Notes under the pieces: generated by a model
Told to the model about the DNA's origin: nothing
Database searches by the model: none
Seen by the model: only the letters and a program-made list of their open reading frames with translations
Assembly: GCA_014549065.1 (NCBI GenBank)
Contig: JACDOX010000001.1
Location: 8,251,736-8,315,735 of the forward strand
Origin: Cardinalis cardinalis
Taxonomy: Eukaryota; Chordata; Aves; Passeriformes; Cardinalidae
DNA length: 64,000 nucleotides
Reading direction: 5' to 3'
Shown here: piece by piece, positions 39,761 through 52,300 of the stretch
Layout of the letters: every line of letters begins with the position of its first letter
Position numbering within the stretch: position 1 is the first letter of the stretch
Translations under genes and position numbers: made by a program

Positions 39761-39766
39761 GGTTGC
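39761..39766. repeat. Target-site duplication, right copy (GGTTGC)
   Basis: This 6-bp sequence abuts the LTR 5' end (TGTCGG on the minus strand) and matches the left copy perfectly. Confidence 0.8.
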
Positions 39767-42099
39767 ATCTTCTCTGAAGAAGTGTTTTGGAGCATCACAA
39801 TAGACTCAAAATTCCTTATCTTGATAGATCACACATGATCTAGGGTTTTCAAAAAACATCTGCGTACAACTCTGTAGCATATGTTGCCTAAGTTCAGGAT
39901 GACAGACAATTTCATTGTACATCCAGTCTTGCGCATATTGGTAAGGGTGAGAAGAAACATATGTGAAGTTGCATTCAGGAACTGCCCAAAATGCTGTATT
40001 GATGAGGGACATTAAAGGATCTTTCCACTTGCTCTATGGTTTCATTTATGAAGAGTGGGACACTAATAGAACAAGGGCTAATAATAGTACAGTTACTACC
40101 CTGCTACTCCTATGGAAACAGATTTCAGCAGAATGGCATAACATAATTAGGAAGAGATGTGGAAATGATGCTGGAAGGAAAACTTCTCTAGATCCAAACA
40201 GCAATACTATCTGGGGGATTTCTAAGCACAAACTGACCAGCTTTCACAGCAACACAGGTATGAAAACAAAACCAGTGGAGATCTTTAATTATATTTATCA
40301 TAAACTTGGCTGGACTTATCAGTAACTCCTCAGGCAGGAAGTCTCACACACATGATGGATACAGTGCAACTGAAGCAACATGATATGCATTACTGGAAAA
40401 AAAATTTGGAGCACAAAGAATAAATACCCCCTAGAAAGACAAAATATAGAAAAACACNCTCACAAACCAGTATTTTCAGAGAATTTATTTATAGAATTGT
40501 TACTTCAATTTGGCACACAATTGGAAAATGCTAATACAATTTGGTGGGACAAGAGTAAAAATGCTGGAGTGTTGCTGATCCTTTGGAGAGAAAAAATGAA
40601 ATATGTATTGTAAATAAGGAACAATTGGTGTAGCATGTTACCTGAAAGTGGGCTCTGTCAGCTGTAGAACACACAAAAAAACCTGAAAGACCTCAGACAC
40701 TGGGACAACATTTCCAAATGTAGACTGAAGCTGTTAAGAGGCAACTTTGACGCAACCCAGGTTATCTGCTCTATTGACAGAGGTTGAGCTTTTCAGAATT
40801 TAGCTTATTTTACTGTTCCTGTTTTATCCTGGCGCTGCTCACATTGAGTTCTGTGGGAATACTGCTATTGATTTCAACAAAATCAAGCCTTTCACAGCGA
40901 GCCAATGCAGTCTCTTTCATAAGCAACGAAGCTCTGTACCCAGGGTGGGGGGCACAAACGCCAAATGCTTGGAACATCATAATGAAAAACCATTTTCTCC
41001 TTTTTGAGTGTTTAACTTCTCTTTAGTCCATCTGCATCTTTTCTCTATGTTCAGTACCCCTAATTGCATAAACCTCTCCATGTTCTCATTATTTCATTGG
41101 CAACTATTGCACTTCTGGTAGAATCAGTCACTACCTTAGACCTTAGTCCCAAACATTACCAGCTTCAGGATAAGTTGGATAGTTGACTGCTGGGTCCTCT
41201 CACTCTGAGACTATCTTCATCTCTGATCTCTCATTTTTCTGTCACATGGACTAAAGGATCAAGGATCAGAAGGGAACAGAGAGGAAGAACAGAGGAAAAA
41301 GTAGCCACTAATTACTGACTCCAGAGAGAGGAAACTGGACGNGCATTTCTCACAGAAGACCTGAAAGAGCTGCTGTGACAACTGAAAACCAAAACATACA
41401 AGGCTTCAACAGCTTCTCAATATGGATGCATGACCTGCTCGTGGGGTGGGAAGACACTTGCAGCAAGTACTACATCATCACTGCAAGAGCTGCCATAAAG
41501 AAGCTGTGGTTCACAAGTCAAGCAATTGGGTCCTCAGAGTTACCACATTCTTGTCTCAGTGAGTTACATTACAGTGAAGCAGATATAGTCCAGTTTTATC
41601 ACTGAGGACAGCAGATTAGAAGACAAGACTATTGGTGATATTTTGGCAAAGTCAAATCTGTAACTGTCTGTGTGAAAGGGCCTAAACCACTAAAGCACAG
41701 ACGAAGGACTNGGCATGAGTGGCCTGACTGAAAACCATCCATTGAGGTTTGCCTTGGTTAGAGACAGTCCTTCCTGCCCTCCTCCTGCTTGGGCTTAAAA
41801 TCCCCCAGGCACTTATCTGTGGTCTACTGAATCTTACCTGTACCATTATCTAACCCCTGAAAGACAAGAGACATGAAACAATTACTGCAATTTAAAAATA
41901 AAGAAACAAAAATAATTGTCCTCTGTTGCACATCCATCTGCTTCTTTCAACTGCTTGTTTACTTCAGAAAACAGATCTACAAAGAAGTTGGGCACAACTG
42001 GGGAGACAGTAGCCTGGAAAAACAGTTTTCTGTGAGAGAAACTGCTACTGGAATGACATGCAGGAGACCACAAAGCAGCCATTCTCTGCTGGCATAACA
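39767..42099. other. Intergenic, no gene recognised
   Basis: Frames of 120 and 77 codons in the same phase (39,963-40,325 and 40,380-40,613, plus) are separated by several stops and show no retroviral or cellular motif. They are left unannotated despite lying beside the LTR. Confidence 0.6.
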
Positions 42100-45000
42100 C
42101 AGCAGAAGCCCAGAACGACACTTNGTCACTTCTCACTGCACAGTTCTTGGGAGATGTGGACTCCTTGTTTTAGACATTAAATCAGAAGTATCCAATACTG
42201 CACTATTGTTGTACAAGCCAAATAGGTAACAGGATGCTAAAAAGACATTGGAATACACTTATTTATAAACAAAAAAAAGCAGAGATGAACCCTGTACTGA
42301 CTCCCCTCCCCACCTCTGATCTCCAGCCATTGGCCACTAAAAAAAAAAAAAAACAACAACTAAAAAAAACCAACCTCACATCTGAAGCCAATTAGAAAAT
42401 CTGTCCCTTGTAACAATCATGAAGTAAATATAGTAAATATATAGAACAATATCACTAGATGACTTTGCAGCTTCACCTGTATGGTTAACTCACTCTCCAA
42501 GTATGCCATATCTAAGTATTTTCATTATCATTACATGCTCTGTAGATCAGAACAAACAGCTCTTAAATCCATCTGTAAAAGTCTGACAAACAGGTCNATT
42601 TCAAAACCAGTTAAATACAATATTCAACCCATTTATTTCTGTCTCCATTTATTTAGAAAATATTTATTCAAGGAATGAAAGCTAGGACTCTTGGTACAAT
42701 ATCAGGTATTATCTATGCTATCATACACTCTTTTTAGAAGAATGAAAAAGAGAAAATACATACAGCTTTAAAATAATTTCACTTGCAACCACCTTAATCA
42801 TAATAGCCACTCAAAATATCCACCATTGGAAAACCAATGCTAAAATAATACATTCTCTTACTTCCCTTATTTGGAGCTAGAATGTTACTAAGATTTTTTT
42901 TAATTAAGATTTTTTTAAAATATATACTTTTGTAGGACCTACCTACAACATGCAATTGTTTTAAGTAGCATCCCGAAAAATGGTGCGCGACAACTTCACG
43001 TGGAAAAGGCTAAGATGTAAAGAACACTGTTGCAGCCCAGCAGTGAGATTTNGGTATGGATGATTTCCTACCCTCTGGGCATAAGGTTAAGTCACATCCA
43101 CATTGATGAGACCAAACAAATATTCAAGCCAGAATTTAAGCAGAATGTTTCAGAATGGAGTGTAAACAGTCAAAGAAACAACACACTGAGTGTTAACACC
43201 ATACAAAGTGCACTGGGATGTGTGCACTAAGCAAGTACTTGTGAATACTTGCTGGTCTGCATAAGAGTTACATTTATTGCAAAATGACATCTGAAACTGA
43301 TATCCACCAGCTGCTCACCTATTCTCACACCAAAGCTCTTTAAATTACACTGGGAGACCACAAGCACTACCTTAGCCCTCAACTGAGGGAAATGAGCTCA
43401 AGCTCTCCTACAAGTAATTAACTGGGCAAGACACTCCCACCTCTGCCTCAATTTCACCAGGAGTGAGATTAGGCCAATAATGGTCCCCTGTGAAAGATAT
43501 GGAACACTGTAATCCATTGCAACAAAGCAATTTAGGATATTTATGTGTCTAAACAAGCACAAGTCTTCCTAATAGAAGGCTAGGCATTTTAGCCAGCATG
43601 TGGGAGGAAGGAAAGGAGGGCCTCTCCTAAGGTACTTTGTTTTCCTAAGGAAAAATAATGTAGGCAAATACTTTTGTTCACTGGCCTATGCCTTCAACTA
43701 ATACAAGTAAGCCCTTGTACATTACNTAGCATTTTTCATTTCCCATACAGGAAGTCTGATCACAGCTTATGCAAGGAGCATTCCCCAGAATAAAAGCAGT
43801 CTCATTTTTAGGAAGTATGTTTACATCGNATTTCAAGCTGATTCTAAAACCCCAACTTGCCACAGATTTTATCTTAATTGCATACTTAAATATTGTGNAT
43901 TCGATCTCTGTGACACAATCAGGTTTTTATACTAGGCTAACTATGGCTATTTCTCATATTCAAATTTTAATCCATGTTCTTNAACAAATAAACATACAAA
44001 CAGCTGTTTTTATTAAATTAGGCTTCAAGATATTGAAATCAGCCTTAATAAGCTGCAATCTTCTTGTAAAATCTTAAAACCTTGATAAATATGTTGCTTT
44101 TGGTCTTCACTGAAGTTTGGAAGCTCAACAACTTTTTGAAATAGATCAAATCCTTTTTAAAAAGGGCACAATCACTTATTTGTCATAGCATATAGAAGTT
44201 TCTTAAATTTAAGAATTGAAAGTAAAATTGCTTTGTGTATTATCTACATGTGTAAAAGTTATTTTCAAAGAGCAACAATAGTGTCTGTGTTGGAAAAGAA
44301 GTTCTCCAAAAATTACCTGTACCAAAAGGCTTGTAGGACTAAGCTTTAGCCTCCTTTGCCAGTGAGTTTAAGAAATAAAAGTCTGTATCTGTAGTTATCC
44401 AACATCTGGGAAGTCTTTTGGAAATGTGAACTTCAGCTAGAAGTTGAAAGCAGTATCTAAACATTCTCCACTACTGACCTAAGGAGAAAAAACCTCTTTT
44501 TAATCAGAACAGCAGTTCTCATTAACAATATGAAAGAAGTCAAAATTAAAGAATTAAGGGTTTGGATCGAGCAGCCTAAGGCTTTACTGAACAAACTTTG
44601 AACAGAAACCATCTATATTAAGTTAGAATTTTAGCATTCTTGAGAAGAGGTGGGCAGCTTATTTTCTGATAATTCAAATAACACATATATTTTAACCTTC
44701 TGAAATCTTTCAGGGGAATGCAGAGAACAACAATGCAGATGGTTACATNTTTGGAGATAGAAGTCCACAACTTTTAGATGTACAACAAATTGTCATTTTA
44801 TGTCAAAGGACCCACATTCTGTTCTGTATGTACTGGATTGCAAAGAACACTTTTCAGTAAAGTTCTGCAGACCCTGCTGTACTTCATGTGCCACAAGTTC
44901 TTCAAACTTGCTTAAGCAGATTCAAGTTCAACTGGTCTCTCCTCTCTCTGTTAATTACCACAAATCAAATAAGCACAAGCTGTTTGCAATGGCTGAAGAG

Positions 45001-46039
45001 CTTTCTGTAGGAAAGAGTGTGCTGCAAGATAAAAAGACAAAGCTGCTCCTGGAGTTGTAGAAAAAGTGCTGGTTTATATCTTGTGTTGGACACAGAACTA
45101 ACCAGTCAACCTACTATTTCTGTAAAACTCATTCCCTATGACTCTGTCCAATGGAAAGAAAACCCAAACAAGCAAAATAATAGGGACTGAAGGAAGAGGC
45201 TGCTTCTATAGGCACAAACATCACATGATGAACAAGCCCTACATCAGAGAAAAATCTAGCATGCATCTTCAACACTGCTTGCAAAAATCAAGGACAAGAA
45301 GTAACTGCTAAAAACTATACAAGGAAATGCTGCCTTCTTTTAAAAAGGTATAAGGAAATAATTACACTGATTAATAAAACACCGATATTCACAACCCACC
45401 TGAACTAAAACTGGTTTACATCTTCAGGAAAGAAGTCAAAAAACATTTCCTTTTTTCTCTTAAAAAGCAGAGAGTGCCACGCTGTCAAAGATAAACTGTT
45501 GCTGCATATAGATTTGAATCAACCTTCTTGTGCTTTCCATTCAGGGGATACAAAATACGAGGTCATGATTCCTGATAAACCGTTTACAGTTATCAGATGC
45601 CTGTAAAAATCAAGGNTTTTTTCTACCTAATTTATTATGGAATCACTAAAACTACAATAAGATGTAAAAGGTTTCAAGAAATTCCTGTGAGAAATACTTA
45701 GGTTATTTAACGAAAAAAATTGGATTTTTCTTTAGTTCACCTATGTTCACCAATATATATGGTAAATGCACCTTGAGTATAAGAACTGCATGAAAACAGT
45801 CTGAAAAAAATAAAACATGGAAACTGATGAGCGAGACCATTGTCCCCTTCCTACTTCCGATTATTATTTTATTCTTTTTAAATACCACCACTGACAAAAC
45901 CCAATGCAAGATAAAGTCCCCAAACCCACACCAAACTGCTTTGCTGTGCATCTTTTCCAGCAGGTTTTCACACCTGCTTCTTCAGANAGAGCATCTGGAG
46001 GCTGCAAAAGCACAACTTGTACTTCTCCACCAGTCATGC
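42100..46039 (-). other. BPNT2 3' flank, possibly containing a long 3'UTR
   Basis: This AT-rich stretch directly downstream of the BPNT2 stop shows no recognisable mobile element and no convincing coding frame. Multiple minus-strand AATAAA hexamers are present. An A-rich run lies at about 42339-42370. How much is transcribed is unknown. Confidence 0.5.
45868..45873 (-). terminator. Candidate BPNT2 poly(A) signal AATAAA (proximal)
   Basis: The first AATAAA on the minus strand after the stop codon lies about 170 nt downstream of it. Further AATAAA hexamers occur at 45631-45636, 44009-44014, 43273-43278 and near 42630-42672. Which are used cannot be told from sequence; a long 3'UTR with several sites is possible. 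Confidence 0.3.
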
Positions 46040-46311
46040 TTATTTGTGTGACGTTTTTTCCAGATCTGGAAGTTTTTCAATTAGTGCTTTATGGTTCATG
46101 TTGATACTGGCTATAAGTCCTCCTTCATTGCCATCTGAGCCAGTGTAACTAATTTCTTCACCAGTCAGGGTAGTCATATGGCCACCCAAAGCTCTCAACA
46201 CCGCATTTCCAGCACATATGTCCCACTTCTTAATGTAGGTGACATGGATATACACGTCAGCTTCTTCTTGATTCTTTTCAGGCACATCAAGGAGGGCCAA
46301 CACTTTATAAC
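46040..46311 (-). CDS. BPNT2: BPNT2 coding exon 5 with stop codon
   Basis: This terminal coding exon starts after acceptor TTCTAG|GT and encodes residues 269-358, ending CAC AAA TAA at 46042-46040. It contains WDICAGNA (298-305), the second signature of lithium-sensitive phosphatases with metal ligand Asp 299, and GGHMTTLTGEEI and YTGSDG of the C-terminal lobe. The C-terminus KLPDLEKTSHK aligns with the end of the human protein. The 3'UTR continues to lower coordinates but its end cannot be fixed from the sequence. Confidence 0.96.
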
Positions 46312-49300
46312 CTAGAAGAAATGGGCAGAGGTAAAAAAAAATTAAACCAAGCTTTCTGGTCAAAACACATTAAAAGAAGAAGACCAAACACCCAAATATA
46401 GTTCTGCTCTTATGTTTACTCATTCATTTCTCAATCTCTATATCATGCTCAAGTCTATATTTTTCTCCCTGGCCTTTTACTGCAATAGAAGGAAGATGTA
46501 TATATCACTCTTTAATAAAGTAAATCAGCCCAGGGCATTCCCCTTTATTATTCATTATGCACTACAAAGTAATTGCTCNAAACAGTATCCATTCTTTTAT
46601 GGATTTTTTTCAACTTTTCAACTCTTTGACCAATATTCTTGATTCACTGATCTGTTAATTTCTTCATCTCCTTAAACAGAGTCAAGCCCTGGACAAGACC
46701 TGCTATAATCAGTTATACTTTCACTTTCTTTGTCATTTAGAGTCATTATCAAGAAGCAATACAAGACCTTCTTGACTAAACAATCTGTAAGAGAACTCTG
46801 GCTTTTCACATTAAAGGCATAGAAAGATACACTTTTGCAAAAATAAGGAAAAAAAGCCTAGTGCCTCCCATTTATGTTCTGTCAATAACATGCACGAGGA
46901 CATTGCATAAGTAAAAAGTATTTTAAAATTCCTTTAAATTGAGTATTAGGCAGATAAAAATGGACTTTAGTGATACTAATTTTCCTCTTTTGACATAAAT
47001 GCAATAAACAATACCAAACTTTAATGGCCCTTTTCTTATTTGTTTTAATCAACCATACTAACAGCTAACTAACAACCAACAGATTCTCTTCCATGATTGT
47101 GCCTGTGGTCACACAACACTTTTTCTACCACTGAGGCATCAGTGTCTTCCATGAACACACATCAGTGTGTTTCAATGTAAGGACCACAACAGCATTGCTG
47201 GCCTAGGCTTAGACTCAGTAACACACTGACTTGTGAACAGCCTGAAGTCTGAATCAAGTTAGCATGTAGGCTCCTAACTACAGAAAAAACTTTTTCCCTA
47301 TTGTCAGGTGTTTGCTTTCAGTGACGTAAAGATCAAAAGACAAAAGGAAAAAGAGAAGATACCACAGTACACCCTTTAGTCTAGTAACAGCTACACCATT
47401 AAAATATTCAGAAGCAATAAAATGGATAAAATGCTTAAAGAACCAAACCTGCTCCACCAGCGGGGATTATCACAGTTTTATTTCCAAATGTCTGCCGTGC
47501 AACCTGCTCAACTTTTCCTGCATGGGAGCGGGACACAATAATCCTCGGAGTCTTCTCATTGTAGGAGGAACGAGCTTTTACATTTGACCCACCATCCACC
47601 ATTGCCCAAGCTACAAGAGAAATAAAAATTCTACTAAGATTTACAAAAGACAATCTAAGTGTGAGGATAAAAGNGTACTTATATAACAATATGTAATTGA
47701 TATCTCTGACTGAATATCTCTCACTACTGTAAAAGAGAAAGTTTGGGCTGACAGAAGATGTGGTGCGTACAAGGGAAGTGAAAGAGGTCACACACACATT
47801 GGTGCACATGGCATTATCCCAAGCCTGCCTGTTCTTGTGTAATACTTCCAAAAAACAGAATAAGAAGGAAAAGTCCCAAGTAGTTAATACTCAGAATTTG
47901 CAACAGGAAAGCCACCAAAGTTAAATGGATGGTTCCTAGTCATCAATACATCCAGTATTTCCTCAGACAATGTTTTCATGTAAGAACAAAATGCCCCACN
48001 ACCCTTTAAAGCAGATACTAAAAATGCTGCGGAGTCATTTAGCTCAGAAGGATAGTAATGCTAAAGAAGGAAGTAGCTCAGGAGGATAGTGCTGCAAAGA
48101 AAAATATTTGATGTTGTGTTTCAGAGAACAGAATTTAGAATCCACAACTTCCCACTTATTTTATCATGAAGTTCAAAGCCAAGCTTGGTAGGTGGTATCC
48201 CCTAACCATTAATCTGACATTTACTTAGTAAACTACCCAACAATTTCATCTCAGCAGAGAACCAGGTTGTTTGGCAACAAACTGAGCTCTGTGTAATAAC
48301 AATGCTGACTGCCCTTTATTGCTTTGTATTTGTGTGGTAGTATTAGGAACAATCTGACTCAAAACATATCGGTATTTCCAGCTTGGAAAATGAATACTTG
48401 TCATGCAGAATGACAGAATTCATTGCATCTCCTCTGATTCCATATCTGAACATTGCACACTTCACTCTTATCAAAGGAGATAAATCTCAACATTCCAACG
48501 CTAAAACCCCACTTCTTCATATAGGTACTGACACCTAAAAAATATGTTCCAAAATCTCCAAGATTCTTGAAGCATATTGGAATATAGTACATACTTAAGT
48601 GACTGATAATTAAATTCATATTTATAGACAGCAAAATATTTAGCATAAAATGTTGAGTGTTTAGTGTTTTAGGGCCAAAAAAGGACAACAAATACAAAAT
48701 GCATTTATTCAGACTTAGTTTTTGTTCCAGAGCTACTGCAAAACTGCAGAACTCTAGAGGTCAGTATCGCCTAAGGGAAAATGTAAACAGCAATTCCTGT
48801 TTTAAATACACAGTAAGACATGAATACTTAAACTACTTTGAAGCTTTCAGAAGTGCATGCAAATTGCCAAACTTGCAGCAACGCTCACTGATACATCATT
48901 AATACTAAAGAATTAATTACTTCACAGCTGTGGCATTAAAAACATGTCAGATAATCAATAAGGCTATGCTAGACAGTCTTGGCTGCTACACACAAACAGC
49001 TGCCATTAAGATCTTTATTCAATCTTTTTTAATTTCATACCGAATATACAGCAGTTCCTGGGTATATTATCACAGATCCAAACCATTCTGCTAAATAAGC
49101 AAAGCACTCTTTTTGCTAAAAACTAAAAACACGNATCAAACTGGTCAGTATTTGTAGGTTTAACTTTTTTTTTTTGTTTGCAATAAGCACTCTAATTGAA
49201 GGGATCTTAGCTCTTTAAAATATTTTCAGTTAGTTTGTTCTAAATGCATCATTTTTATTCTAAACAAGTGCAGCATTTTCCTGTGTGGTTTTATAGCACA

Positions 49301-52300
49301 GAACACACCTACAGCTCTAATTGTGTGGTCTGCTGCAGTGCCCTTTTGCTGCTGGTACTATTTTCTCATTTATACCTAGAGGTNTTCTCTCAAACATCAA
49401 ATTTCAATTAATCCTATGACTGACTATCATGGAAATAGGTGAAGGCATGAAGATACCTGTGTATGATGAGAAGGGCTTGTGTATCACACCTATTACAGGT
49501 TTACCATTTACAGCCACACAAACCATGGTCGTGACATACTGTCGAAGATCCTCTGTGGGCAAAACAGGAAAGTGAGCAAGTTTACAATCAGATGCCAAGA
49601 ACACAAAAGGAAAATAGACAGGAGATTTTTCAGATTATTCTCTGAAGACAGGTTTATGTTCTACCTCTTGCAGTTATGTAACTTCAATGTATCTTCAAAT
49701 AACCTTTCAGTTTTCAAAAGACTTTGAAGACTTTTCAGGTTTCCAGCAATTGTTCCTGTTCAGTAGATGTAACTTATACTCCTACCAGAACTAACGTTAA
49801 CAGCTGTGCCTTATGCAACATGTATTTTCATAGCAATCTGTGCCCCTCCACTCCCCCTTCTCTGCCTCACCTCCTATCCTCCATTGGCTCAAAAATGGTA
49901 ATTCAAAAANCAAACAACATCCACTGGAAAGGATAATTGTATCAATTACATAGTCACAAAAAAAAAANCCCGCTTTTTCAGTTGTTCCTTAGTACTTTTC
50001 AGCAAGAATTTTAGCTGGATTGCCTTGAACTGCTTATGTGACATCCTAAAACATTTGAAAAGGGGGAAGACTGAATTATGCATGCTTTTTTGAAAAATGA
50101 CAACAAAAAATTTCTTACATCAGGTTAAATAGGATACTTACTTAGTATTCCCTTTAAATAAACAAAACCAAAAATCTAAGATACTTAAGAGTTGCCACAG
50201 TAATGACTAAAATAAAGAAATGTGTAATTCCAGTACAATCCATAATTGACAGTTAACATTTATTATAGCAACTAGTTAGTTGTAAGGATACCAAAGTAAT
50301 TTCAGAGTTGGAATAATAAAAGCAAATGTTGTAAGTTGAGAACTACAAAGATTTCATGACACAATCTGTTCAATTAAATCATGCTAATTTTGACATAAAA
50401 CACTTTAACAAGAGATGTCCTTTTAAATACTTACTATCTTATCTCCAGTGTAAAAGGCAAACATCAGAATTACACACATGATTTGGCAACAAGAATCAGC
50501 TACCTGTGTATTCTTGTGTAGCATCTAATGGATCGATCCAGACAGTGACACTTTCTGCTGGTACCTCTTTAGGCTGTATTTTTTGCTTTATGTCTTCAGG
50601 AATACTGTGATCCCAGGAGACTGTCTCCTGATCAGCTGTATCAACACGCTCCTCAGAATTTATCTGTGGTGAGACAACAAAAGTAGTTACATTAACATAT
50701 CAGATACAGTAACTGTGGCACTTGGGAAAATTACAGGTTTGCTCACATTTTCTTTTTCTTCCTTCACCTCAATTACAGGATTTTTCTTCATTTTTCATTA
50801 TTACAGTCATGTGACAAGCAATGCAAAACCACAACCCAGAACTTTACTGTGAACCACACCACAGCTGGACATTGTTGCTTTGGCTGCAAGTCTCCCTACT
50901 GAACATTCCCACAGTATGAATCACATTTTTTTAAATCAATATTTAAATGCAGCTGCTTCAAGTATTCCAGGCAGAACATTTGACTCTGGAGAAATCATAC
51001 AGTACACAGACAGTAGGGGGTCTGAAATTCAATTTATACAAACCAGTAGAAGCACATGGAAATGTAGAGATATACTATCACCAGATATTGTGCAGACTCT
51101 GCATGACTTGGACAAGAAGAAATCTTATTATGTATATTCCTGCTGCAAGCATTGAGTTACAAGTAGAGGATTAAGCAGCCCAGTTGAATTTAACCACTAC
51201 ACAACTGTTAGACAAATTTATTTCACAAACAAGTAAGTAACATCCCATACCCATTTTTAGGGTAGGTCAGGATAAGGTNCTAAGATGGCCCATGAAGAAC
51301 ATTTATTAACAGCAGTCAAAAGTCATCTTTAAGCCTATTGTCAACTGCTACCCAGTTTAATGAACTTTATTCCACACCAGAGGGCATTTCAGTACATCAA
51401 GCAGAGTTTGGCCAGGTAGAGGAGCACACAGCACCAATCTGTTGAATGAAAACTCCAAAACTGCAAAACCCAACACAACATCCTTGTGACTGCAGTAGCA
51501 CAGTGTTTTTGGATGACCAGAGACACAGTTACCCCAGAGTTGTAGGCAAGTGACATGGAAAGACAATGAAAATGAAGGAGCTATCAGACTACATTTGACT
51601 GTGACAGACCTTATATGAGAAGGATTTTTACNTAACTGACATCATGACAAGTAAAAGCATCACACACACCTCAACCGTAACAGGGTATTAGCCAAGGGTT
51701 AAGGGCCATTTTCTCCAAGAGAACTCCAAATGAAAAAGGAAGCAGAACTGCAGCAACTCCAGCCATACATCATTGCTGTCTTCTCACGTAAAAGCAGTAT
51801 TTGAAGCATTATATGCCAAACACGGAGCTCTTGAAGTTGCCGTGACATTTACAAATTAAACATCTGTCACTATACAATAAACCTGATGATTGCATTTNCC
51901 CCTGGGGAAAACAGTCCTGCAAAGTCAAGATGAGCAGTTCCACAGACTTGGCAGTCTCAACATAGCCCCTAGGCAGTTTAAGTTCCACTACAGCACATGA
52001 TATACCATCATAAAAAAAACATTTCCTCAACAGAAGAAAGGGGCCTCCATAAAGTTAAGGAGTTGGAACCAGTGCTCAAAAGGAAGAATATCTTGTTAAA
52101 CCTGTTGTTACAGTACACTAGAATGTAAAGTCTGAAACTATCTGAAAGGTACTGTTTTCAGGGAAACACTGCCTACTAGCTCAGATTTTGTAGCAGTGGC
52201 TGTGACACTGCAGCATTTATAACACTTGTGAGGAGTCTCTTTCAACAGACACAATTATTTCACTAGGAAAAAAACGGGGAAAGAGTGATAAGGCTGCAAA

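Noticed and set aside
39963..40613. Two plus-strand frames in the same phase beside the solo LTR, considered as a retroviral remnant
   Set aside because: Several stops separate them, no gag, pol or env motif is visible, and the target duplication places them outside the element.
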